Assembly: GCA_027066595.1 (NCBI GenBank)
Contig: JAMONG010000247.1
Coordinates: forward strand, 1-6,973
Length of the DNA: 6,973 nt
Direction of reading: 5' to 3'
Source of the DNA: Sulfurovum sp.
GTDB lineage: Bacteria > Campylobacterota > Campylobacteria > Campylobacterales > Sulfurovaceae
The notes below the pieces were generated by a model that was not told the origin of the DNA, made no database searches, and worked only from the letters and a program-made list of their open reading frames with translations. Both the position numbers and the translations under genes were made by a program. This document shows, one piece after another, positions 1 through 5,509 of the stretch; position 1 is the first letter of the stretch, and each line of letters starts with the position of its first letter.

Positions 1-296
1 TTAAAAAAATGAACTATATCTTACTCTTTGCAGTCTCTGTAGCTGTAGGCGTAGCGGTAAGCTTCACTGGTCCCATAGGTTTTGTAGGGCTTATTATCCC
101 TCATATACTCAAAACCATCTACAAACAGAGTGCAGACAAGCTCATCGTGCCTATCTTCTTTTATGGTGGAGTATTTTTGGTACTTTCAGACCTCATCGCA
201 CGTAATTTAGGCACAACAAGTGACATACCTATTGGTGTTCTTACCTCATTTTTAGGTGCACCATTTTTTATTTATCTACTGATAAAAAAGGATTAG
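1..296 (+). CDS. btuC: C-terminal part of a FecCD/BtuC-family ABC transporter permease (5' end outside window)
   Basis: The reading frame is open from base 3 (two Lys codons precede the first Met at base 9) and ends at TAG 294-296, so this is the tail of a longer gene and that Met is not a start. About 97 codons are visible, against roughly 320-350 residues for the family. The tail carries the hallmarks of FecCD permeases: a GPIGFVGLIIPH segment (residues 21-32 from the first Met), a D-x-x-AR motif (61-65) and the terminal IPIGVLTSFLGAPFFIYLL segment (73-91). These proteins form the membrane channel of ABC importers for cobalamin, haem or ferric siderophores. Cobalamin or a cobalamin precursor is the likely substrate, inferred only from the adjoining B12 operon. 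An iron-siderophore permease cannot be excluded. The ATPase and binding protein are not in the window; the next gene is cbiM instead. Confidence 0.85.
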   Translation, partial: KKMNYILLFAVSVAVGVAVSFTGPIGFVGLIIPHILKTIYKQSADKLIVPIFFYGGVFLVLSDLIARNLGTTSDIPIGVLTSFLGAPFFIYLLIKKD

Positions 297-380
297 CCTA
301 TGCTTTAAATTAGTTTAGATAAAATTATTATAATACGTTAAAAAGTGAATGAAATTTAAATACATACAAAAGGAAATACA
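297..380 (+). promoter_or_regulatory. Probable promoter and leader of the cbiM-cbiF operon
   Basis: This 84-bp AT-rich gap is the only intergenic space larger than a few bases. It contains a perfect TATAAT at 329-334, a plausible sigma-70 -10 element. No convincing TTGACA lies 16-18 bp upstream (306-311 reads taaatt), which fits Campylobacterota promoters, where the -35 element is usually poor and AT-rich tracts help instead. The leader from about base 341 would be near 40 nt, far too short for a cobalamin riboswitch. No GC-rich hairpin followed by a T run is visible, so no intrinsic terminator separates the upstream permease gene, and read-through from it is possible. The promoter is inferred from the motif only. 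Confidence 0.45.
370..375 (+). promoter_or_regulatory. Ribosome binding site of cbiM
   Basis: AAGGAA preceded by further A residues lies 5 nt before the ATG at 381. It is one of the clearest Shine-Dalgarno matches in the window and supports that start. Most downstream genes have weak sites and probably rely on translational coupling, so this may be the main ribosome entry point of the operon. Confidence 0.6.
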
Positions 381-1064
381 ATGCATATAGAAGCAGGTGT
401 GGTACAAGGTGCTAAAATATTACTCTCTTATGGAACAGCCATAACAGTCATGGGTGTAGGTGCAAAACTTACCTACGATAATATAAAAGAAAATGGTCTT
501 TTTTCTCTACTTTTAAAAGCAGTCTTCAGTACTGTTTTGGTCTTTATGTTTTTTGAGGTTTTTCCTCATTATCCTATAGGCATCAGTGAAGTACACCTTA
601 TTTTGGGCACAACACTACTGCTTGTCTTTGGTGTAGCTCCAGCGATGATTGGACTTAGCCTAGGACTACTCCTTCAAGGTATAACCGTCGCTCAATTTGA
701 CCTACCACAATACGGTATCAATGTTACAACACTTTTAGCCTCTATGCTGTTGCTTAACTATGCGACACAAAATATCATCCCTAAAGGGACTGCATACAAA
801 GACATTAGCTATGTTCAAATGCTTAAAATGTCTGCTATTTGGGAAGGAGCTATTGTAAGTTGGGTAGCTTTTTGGGCATTTTATGGTCAAGGCTTCGGTA
901 TTGAAAACATGAGTGCAGTCTTTAGTTTTGGTTCTGCTTACATGCTTGTTGTTTTACTTGAACCCTTAATTGACATGGCAGTACTCGCACTTGTAAAAGC
1001 ATTTTATAAAAACGATAGCTGTCATATGCTTTTTGATAAACGTCTTACCAACTGTAAAGCATAA
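381..1064 (+). CDS. cbiM: CbiM-family cobalt (or nickel) transport substrate-specific membrane protein
   Basis: A 227-residue polytopic membrane protein that probably imports Co2+ for the chelatase encoded next. It begins Met-His-Ile-Glu. In CbiM/NikM proteins the free N-terminus and His2 help bind the metal, so the ATG at 381, which has a good ribosome binding site, is the right start. His72 in the EVHLILGT segment matches the conserved second-helix His of the family, and GINVTT (112-117) matches its conserved GxN segment. Hydrophobic stretches fit about six or seven helices, at roughly 10-27, 43-60, 72-102, 112-128, 150-170 and 180-207. The tail (209-227) carries Cys214, His215 and Cys225. 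No CbiN, CbiQ or CbiO lies beside it, so it either works alone or shares an energising module encoded elsewhere. Nickel is an alternative substrate, but the operon argues for cobalt. Confidence 0.83.
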   Translation: MHIEAGVVQGAKILLSYGTAITVMGVGAKLTYDNIKENGLFSLLLKAVFSTVLVFMFFEVFPHYPIGISEVHLILGTTLLLVFGVAPAMIGLSLGLLLQGITVAQFDLPQYGINVTTLLASMLLLNYATQNIIPKGTAYKDISYVQMLKMSAIWEGAIVSWVAFWAFYGQGFGIENMSAVFSFGSAYMLVVLLEPLIDMAVLALVKAFYKNDSCHMLFDKRLTNCKA

Positions 1065-1069
1065 TATAG

Positions 1070-1888
1070 ATGAAAAGATATAGACACCATAAAAAAGATA
1101 AAGCGATTATTCTCGCTTGTTTTGGCTCAGTGATAGAACAACAAATGTACCTAGACCTCAAAGCTGAAGTTGAAGCAAAGTTTGAGGGAGTAGATGTCTA
1201 CCTCTCTTTCTCTTCACGTATGGTGCTTAAAGACTTACATAAACGTGGACTCGACTACAAGAACCTCACACAAGTACTTGCCGATGTAGATATGTTGGGA
1301 TACAAAAACATTATAGTTGCCTCTATCAACCTCTTCCCTACTGATGAACATGAACTTTTACAGCGTACTGTTAAAGGATTTCAGCAATTTTCATTAGCAA
1401 ACATACGGGCAACTAAAGCCATCATCAACAAGACAAAAGAGTCATCATTGGCACTTAAAGCACTTGACGAGGCTATCAGCGAAGAGAAATGGGCAAACCT
1501 TTATGTTATTCATGGTGTACCCATACTCGATTTAGCAGGTCTTAGTTCAGTAGGCTATACTGATGCATTTTTATCTCTTATAGGTGAACGTAACTATACC
1601 TGTTCATTAGAGGGTGCATTTCCATATTATGCTGTCAAAGAGAAACTTGTAGCACAGATGAAAGCTGATGGAATTACACAGGTACAAGTAGTTCCCCTAC
1701 TCCTTGTTAGTGGAAATCATTACCGTAAAGATATGGTTGAGATTAGTGATGAACTTGGAAAAGATTTCATTTCTCGTATTGTACCATCTCAAAGTAAGTC
1801 AGAACGTTTTAACCTTATTGAGATAGGAAACATAAGAGACATCATCATGCAAAATATTAAAGAAGAGATAACAAAACTTGGACACTAA
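1070..1888 (+). CDS. cbiK: Sirohydrochlorin cobaltochelatase, CbiK type
   Basis: This 272-residue protein is close in length to Salmonella CbiK (264 aa) and resembles it throughout. It probably inserts Co2+ into sirohydrochlorin in the cytoplasm, the step that commits to the cobalt-early pathway. Matching landmarks are the first strand KAIILACFGS (11-20), FSSRMVLKDL (47-56), the His in VIHG (His148, matching CbiK His145) and PLLLVSGNH (His217, matching His207). The third metal ligand, Glu175 in Salmonella, has no exact counterpart: Pro185 falls there in an ungapped alignment, and the nearest candidate is Glu181. The basic N-terminus (MKRYRHHKKDK) is not a signal peptide. The start lies 5 nt after the cbiM stop with almost no Shine-Dalgarno, so it is probably translationally coupled. 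A CbiX-type chelatase would be shorter or have a different arrangement of halves. Confidence 0.83.
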   Translation: MKRYRHHKKDKAIILACFGSVIEQQMYLDLKAEVEAKFEGVDVYLSFSSRMVLKDLHKRGLDYKNLTQVLADVDMLGYKNIIVASINLFPTDEHELLQRTVKGFQQFSLANIRATKAIINKTKESSLALKALDEAISEEKWANLYVIHGVPILDLAGLSSVGYTDAFLSLIGERNYTCSLEGAFPYYAVKEKLVAQMKADGITQVQVVPLLLVSGNHYRKDMVEISDELGKDFISRIVPSQSKSERFNLIEIGNIRDIIMQNIKEEITKLGH

Positions 1889-2555
1889 AAAACTAAGCAT
1901 GGTCTCACTAGGACCAGGAGATGTAGAGCTTATCACCATCAAGGCACTTCGAGCGTTACAAATGTCTGATGCCATCTGCATTCCTACTAAAAGTGAAGAC
2001 CATAGCTTTACTAAGTCTCTTACACATAAGATAGTCACTCAGCTTATGCAAGAACATGGTTTTAAAAAACCACTTATTCCCGTCTATACGCCTATGCACT
2101 TTCGTAAAGAAGATTGGCAGTATCAAGTAGATGTACTCTACAACGCTTTTGAGTCTTATGAACATCTAAGTTTTGTTACTCTGGGAGATAGTGCTGTATA
2201 CAGTACTGTATACTACTTACTAGACATCATTAAAATACAAAAACCTCTGCTCCATCAAAATACTGAAGTCATTGCAGGAGTAACTTCATTTTCTCAGGCT
2301 TCTGCTAAGGTCAAAAAGCCTCTATGTGTGGGAGATAGCCGTTTTGAAATCGTACCTCTTCTAAACAAAGAAGTACCTACTACTACCGTATATATGCGTC
2401 CTAAAATTGGACTAGACACACAATCACTCTTAGCATCTGGGAGTATGTATAGTTTTGAAAATATGAATTATGAGGGAGAGACAATCTCTTCAGAAAAAAT
2501 ACCCAAAGTAAAAAAGTATATGACACTCTTTATAGACTTTTTCCAAAAGGATTAA
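1878..2555 (+). CDS. cbiL: Cobalt-factor II (precorrin-2) C20-methyltransferase
   Basis: An S-adenosylmethionine-dependent methylase of the tetrapyrrole family that methylates C20 of cobalt-factor II. The 225-residue protein has the family's first strand and glycine loop SLGPGDVELITIKA (10-23), the second loop LGDSAVYST (102-110), and EVIAGVTSFSQASAKVKKPL (130-149), closely matching the CobI/CbiL consensus of pathway position C20. VYMRP (171-175) fits the C-terminal half. The start is a TTG at 1878, inside the last codons of cbiK (11-bp overlap). The next in-frame ATG (1899) would remove residues KLS of the first strand, and an in-frame stop at 1869 rules out anything longer. AGAAGAGA at 1861-1868 is a weak ribosome binding site. 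Oddity: the usual Pro after LGD is Ser. Confidence 0.87.
   Translation: MDTKKLSMVSLGPGDVELITIKALRALQMSDAICIPTKSEDHSFTKSLTHKIVTQLMQEHGFKKPLIPVYTPMHFRKEDWQYQVDVLYNAFESYEHLSFVTLGDSAVYSTVYYLLDIIKIQKPLLHQNTEVIAGVTSFSQASAKVKKPLCVGDSRFEIVPLLNKEVPTTTVYMRPKIGLDTQSLLASGSMYSFENMNYEGETISSEKIPKVKKYMTLFIDFFQKD
2196..2213. repeat. Perfect 18-bp palindrome inside cbiL
   Basis: GTATACAGTACTGTATAC equals its own reverse complement over all 18 bases. It lies within codons for the VYSTVY segment next to the LGD loop of CbiL. A 9-bp self-complementary half-site without a loop is unusual by chance in a sequence of this length, but the repeated Val-Tyr codons produce much of it. No function can be assigned from sequence. 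Confidence 0.5.
2547..2551 (+). promoter_or_regulatory. Ribosome binding site of cbiC
   Basis: AAGGA, preceded by two more A residues, lies 5 nt before the cbiC ATG at 2557 and overlaps the last codons of cbiL. It is one of the few clear Shine-Dalgarno sequences within the operon and fixes the cbiC start. Confidence 0.6.
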
Positions 2556-2556
2556 C

Positions 2557-3270
2557 ATGGCATTTAAACAAGAACAGCCACCCATAAACATTGGTGCAGA
2601 CATCTCTGTACGCTCGTTTGAGATGATAGAAGAAGAGTTACACACCTACCCTCAAATCAAAAACTTTAATGAAGAAGAGTTAGCAGTTATCTCTAGGCTC
2701 ATTCATACCACAACCTGTTTTGAACAGATACTAGATAACATCTACTTCTCACCTGATGCCTTACACCGTATCAAAAACCTCTTACTTAAGAAAGCCAAAA
2801 TTATTGTCGATGTAAACATGATAAAAGTAGGACTTAGCCAGTTTTACTTAGATACCTATGACAACGAAGTTGTTTGTTATATCAATGAGCCATTTACCTA
2901 TGAACGAGCAGAGCAAAATAAAACTACCAGAAGTTATGCAGCAGTAGTAGAGGCGATTAAACGTCATAAAGATGAACCTTTGGTATTGGTCTGTGGAAAT
3001 GCGCCTACATTCATCTATGCTGCGATAAATACCTTACTTGATGAGAGAGTAGATTTGAGTCAAGTTGCCCTACTTCTTTTTCCTGTGGGCTTTGTGAACG
3101 TCTTTGAATCTAAAGATTATGGTAAACGTTTCAGCCAAGCTTTTGATGTTCCAGCGGTCATCATGGAGGGACGTTTTGGAAGTTCAACCATGGGCGTGGC
3201 AACACTTCATGCAACGTACAAACTCATCAAAGATTATGATGGAACTACACATTATAATGGTAAGAAATAG
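2557..3270 (+). CDS. cbiC: Cobalt-precorrin-8 methylmutase
   Basis: Catalyses the 1,5-shift of the C11 methyl group to C12, turning cobalt-precorrin-8 into cobyrinate. The cofactor-free enzyme of 237 residues is slightly longer than the usual 205-215, because of an N-terminal extension and a short C-terminal tail. Hallmarks are RLIHTTTCFE (47-56) with the expected catalytic His50, FSPDAL (64-69), VDVNMIKVG (84-92), TTRSYAAV (123-130), CGNAPTFIY (146-154), FPVGFVNVFESK (175-186) and GRFGSSTMGVATLHA (205-219). These blocks match CbiC/CobH along the full length. It starts 2 nt after the cbiL stop with a good ribosome binding site at 2547-2551. There is little ambiguity about the family; the exact substrate form (cobalt-containing) follows from the pathway context. 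Confidence 0.92.
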   Translation: MAFKQEQPPINIGADISVRSFEMIEEELHTYPQIKNFNEEELAVISRLIHTTTCFEQILDNIYFSPDALHRIKNLLLKKAKIIVDVNMIKVGLSQFYLDTYDNEVVCYINEPFTYERAEQNKTTRSYAAVVEAIKRHKDEPLVLVCGNAPTFIYAAINTLLDERVDLSQVALLLFPVGFVNVFESKDYGKRFSQAFDVPAVIMEGRFGSSTMGVATLHATYKLIKDYDGTTHYNGKK

Positions 3271-3272
3271 TT

Positions 3273-3797
3273 ATGAAAGAAAAAACTATGACTAGCTCAC
3301 TCACCAACTCTCATGCCTCTTCTACCTACGGTGCTAACCCAGTAAAAGAGGGTGAAGTACGACTCAATGAGATGGGTTCTCAAGTGGTTGAGGGGTATAC
3401 CTGTAAACCTGTAGACTATGATGCTAACCGTCCCATTATGCACTACAAAACACTTTTACTTTTGTGTGACGATGAACGCTGTGGAAAAGCAGGGAAAACT
3501 GACAAAGCTTCAGAGCTACGTGAGATACTTAAAAGTATGGGACTCAATAAAGGAGAAAATCGCATCAAGATTTCACGTACAGGCTGTTATGGTGCTTGCA
3601 GGTTTAGACAGGTGTGTCAAGTCACTGAAAATACCAAAGCCAATGGAAACATCAAAAATAATGCTCTATGGCTACGTCATACGCATCACTTTGATGATAC
3701 GAAATGGAGAGAAGTATTTACCCTACTCTCAACCAACAAAATACTTGAAGAATTACTTGATGAAAAACATTTTATTCCCATGAAAGTTTATGAATGA
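3273..3797 (+). CDS. Thioredoxin-like [2Fe-2S] ferredoxin domain protein of the cobalamin operon
   Basis: A 174-residue protein whose central part (about 58-118) looks like a thioredoxin-fold [2Fe-2S] ferredoxin. It has a hydrophobic strand KTLLLLC, then Cys65-x4-Cys70, a helix, and SRTGCYGACRFRQVC with Cys105-x3-Cys109. The C-x4-C/C-x3-C spacing, about 34 residues apart, matches the NuoE/HoxE-type cluster site. Cys44 and Cys115 are extra. A HTHH run (136-139) follows. The first ~55 residues are polar, of low complexity and probably flexible; the last ~40 resemble no domain I recognise. Its electron partner is not known. Reduction of the corrin cobalt or of a late pathway intermediate is an inference from location. 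It starts 2 nt after cbiC at 3273; a second ATG at 3288 is a possible alternative, as neither has a strong ribosome binding site. It ends in an ATGA overlap with cobA. Confidence 0.75.
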   Translation: MKEKTMTSSLTNSHASSTYGANPVKEGEVRLNEMGSQVVEGYTCKPVDYDANRPIMHYKTLLLLCDDERCGKAGKTDKASELREILKSMGLNKGENRIKISRTGCYGACRFRQVCQVTENTKANGNIKNNALWLRHTHHFDDTKWREVFTLLSTNKILEELLDEKHFIPMKVYE

Positions 3798-4519
3798 TAG
3801 AGGTCTATCTTTTAGGAGCAGGTCCAGGGGATGTAGAACTACTTACCCTTAAAGCTGTCAAACTTTTAGAACGTGCTGATGTCGTACTTTATGATGCTTT
3901 AGTGAACCCTGAGATATTGGATTTTTGTAAAGAAAATGTTATTTTAGAAAATGTTGGTAAACGTAAAGACAAACATCTCAAAAAACAAGAAGAGATTAAT
4001 CTCTTACTTATACACTATGCACAAACACATAAATGTGTGGTACGTCTTAAAGGAGGTACGCCTTTTGTTTTTGGTAGAGGATATGAAGAGGTACGTGCCT
4101 TAAGAGAAGCTGGTTTCACTCCCGTTATCTACTCAGGTGTATCTTCCACAACTGCTGTGCCTGAAAGTTTTATGATTCCTTTGGTTGACAGAAAGTACAA
4201 TGATGCTTATCGTACCATTACAGGGCACCATATGGAGGTATTTAAAAAAATAGTATGTTGTTATACACCTAGAGAAAACCTTGTGATTATGATGGGCGTA
4301 CACAACCTAGCTTCTATTAGTCACTATCTTTTAACCATAGGTTTTCCTCCTACTATGCCCATTGCCATTTTAAGTAAAGGCACAACCATAGAAGCACAAA
4401 GTATCCGTGCTACCCTTGAAGCCATAGCCAACAAAGAGCCACAGTTTTTTGAAGAGATACGTGCACTTACCCCTGCGATTATTTTTGTAGGAGAGAGCAT
4501 AGAGATGAATCTGTCTTAA
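3794..4519 (+). CDS. cobA: Uroporphyrinogen-III C-methyltransferase (SUMT)
   Basis: Transfers two methyl groups from S-adenosylmethionine to C2 and C7 of uroporphyrinogen III, giving precorrin-2, the entry point to cobalamin and sirohaem. The length of 241 residues is typical. Seen are GAGPGDVELLTLKA (8-21), VVLYDALV with Asp34 (equivalent to CysG Asp248), NVGKR with Lys56 (equivalent to CysG Lys270), KQEEIN (64-69), RLKGGTPFVFGRGYEEV (84-100) and YSGVSSTTAVP (113-123). Two positions deviate: Thr89 replaces the near-invariant Asp of the GGDP motif, and IPLVDR (128-133) replaces IPLTHR. The ATG at 3794 overlaps the ferredoxin stop (ATGA), implying coupled translation. The overall match to SUMT, rather than to CbiF or CbiL, is clear. 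Whether the changes alter activity or specificity cannot be told from sequence. Confidence 0.87.
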   Translation: MIEVYLLGAGPGDVELLTLKAVKLLERADVVLYDALVNPEILDFCKENVILENVGKRKDKHLKKQEEINLLLIHYAQTHKCVVRLKGGTPFVFGRGYEEVRALREAGFTPVIYSGVSSTTAVPESFMIPLVDRKYNDAYRTITGHHMEVFKKIVCCYTPRENLVIMMGVHNLASISHYLLTIGFPPTMPIAILSKGTTIEAQSIRATLEAIANKEPQFFEEIRALTPAIIFVGESIEMNLS

Positions 4520-4522
4520 GCC

Positions 4523-5509
4523 ATGAAAAAACAAGATACCCCTTTACGAACTGGTTTTACCACAGGGGTACATGCTACTTTTGCTTTTTGGGTTGCATTA
4601 GAAGGCATAGTTGATACACAGAAGTGTTGCCATGCTATTAGCTATAAGGGTGACAATGATGATTTAGATGTAACAAAAGGATGTAAAATTACTGTAATGT
4701 TTACCTATAATAAAGCAGATTTAATACTTAACCCTATAGCACACAACCCTTATGTTCTAGGGAAACTTTCACTCTATGCAGGTGTGGGGGTAGGAGTAGT
4801 CACAAAAGAGGGACTTAAACCCCCTAAAGGCTACCCAGCCATTAACCCTACACCACTTAAAGCAATGGAAGATGTCTATAAAAAGTATGATAAAAAGATA
4901 ACTTTACCCCTATATGCTACTATTGCCATAGAGAATGGTGAAAAGATAACCAAACAAACAGCCAATGCAAAGGTAGGTGTCTTAGGTGGTCTGTCCATCC
5001 TTGGTACAACGGGGATTGTTAAACCCATATCAAGTGCTGCTTACATAGACTCAATAGCTACAGAGATGGGCTTTATAAAAGCAAATGGATATGACAAAGT
5101 AGTCCTTACCTTAGGTAACAGCTCTTTTTCCCAAGCAAAAAAACACTACAAAGAAGAACAAATCATAGAGATAGGAAACTTTGTCCATGATGCCATAGCA
5201 CTAGCCCAAAAAAATGAGATAGAAAAAGTATTTTTTATCTGTGGTATTGGCAAAGCAACCAAGGTGATGCAAGGGCATAAAAATACCCATAATCGCTTTG
5301 GAAACATAGATTTTGAGGCATTGAAAGTACTTATAGCACATGAGTTAGATGTAGAGATAGACACAGAAGTAACAAAAACCGTCAAAGGCATTACCACACA
5401 ATTAAGTGAAAAAAGTGAAGCTTTTTATAATCTCATCAAGCGTGATGCAGAAAAACAAATAAAACAATGGTTTCCGAATATTTCGGTAGAGACCATGATA
5501 GTGAGGTAA
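4523..5509 (+). CDS. cbiD: Cobalt-precorrin-5B C1-methyltransferase
   Basis: Methylates C1 of the contracted ring in the anaerobic pathway; CbiD has a fold unlike the other cobalamin methylases. Hallmarks are LRTGFTTG (8-15), AGVGVGVVTKEGL (86-98), YPAINPTPLKAM (104-115), GVLGGLSILGTTGIVKPIS (152-170), SIATEMGF with LTLGNSS (177-201) and the GIGKATKVMQGHKNTHN run (241-257). At 328 residues it is about 50 shorter than Salmonella CbiD (379). After GFTTG, the usual small-residue run (S/T-C-A-A-A-A) reads VHATFAF. It starts 3 nt after the cobA stop without an obvious Shine-Dalgarno, so coupling is likely, and it abuts cbiET directly. The gene is diagnostic of the cobalt-early route. Family assignment is firm. 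Confidence 0.9.
   Translation: MKKQDTPLRTGFTTGVHATFAFWVALEGIVDTQKCCHAISYKGDNDDLDVTKGCKITVMFTYNKADLILNPIAHNPYVLGKLSLYAGVGVGVVTKEGLKPPKGYPAINPTPLKAMEDVYKKYDKKITLPLYATIAIENGEKITKQTANAKVGVLGGLSILGTTGIVKPISSAAYIDSIATEMGFIKANGYDKVVLTLGNSSFSQAKKHYKEEQIIEIGNFVHDAIALAQKNEIEKVFFICGIGKATKVMQGHKNTHNRFGNIDFEALKVLIAHELDVEIDTEVTKTVKGITTQLSEKSEAFYNLIKRDAEKQIKQWFPNISVETMIVR
5503..5506 (+). promoter_or_regulatory. Ribosome binding site of cbiET, bearing on the choice of start
   Basis: GAGG lies just upstream of two adjacent ATG codons, 5510 and 5513, and overlaps the end of cbiD. The spacer is 3 nt to the first ATG and 6 nt to the second, so the second is the better-spaced start by one codon. The difference to the protein is one Met. 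Confidence 0.5.

Noticed and set aside
9..296. A complete small 95-residue membrane protein starting at base 9
   Set aside because: The frame stays open to the window edge, and the sequence is the C-terminal part of a FecCD permease that needs its N-terminal helices, so it is a truncated view of a longer gene.
297..320. Possible intrinsic terminator after the permease gene
   Set aside because: No stable GC stem followed by T residues is present; the region only has weak AT-rich self-complementarity.
1799..2038. Minus-strand open frame across the cbiK/cbiL junction
   Set aside because: It is antisense to two strongly recognisable genes, matches no known domain, has no ribosome binding site context, and every real gene here is on the + strand.
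1956..2165. Minus-strand open frame within cbiL
   Set aside because: It lies wholly opposite the CbiL coding sequence and has no recognisable features.
1899..2555. ATG 1899 as the start of cbiL
   Set aside because: It would begin within the first beta strand (MVSLGPGD), shorter than the family norm; TTG 1878 restores it.
3418..3783. Second + strand frame inside the ferredoxin gene, and a similar one at 3104-3295
   Set aside because: Both overlap well-supported genes in another frame; their Met- and Lys-rich products carry no domain.
5146..5397. Minus-strand open frame within cbiD, with hydrophobic composition
   Set aside because: It is the antisense shadow of the CbiD C-terminal half; the Ser/Cys/Ile-rich composition reflects the complement of Lys/Glu-rich codons.
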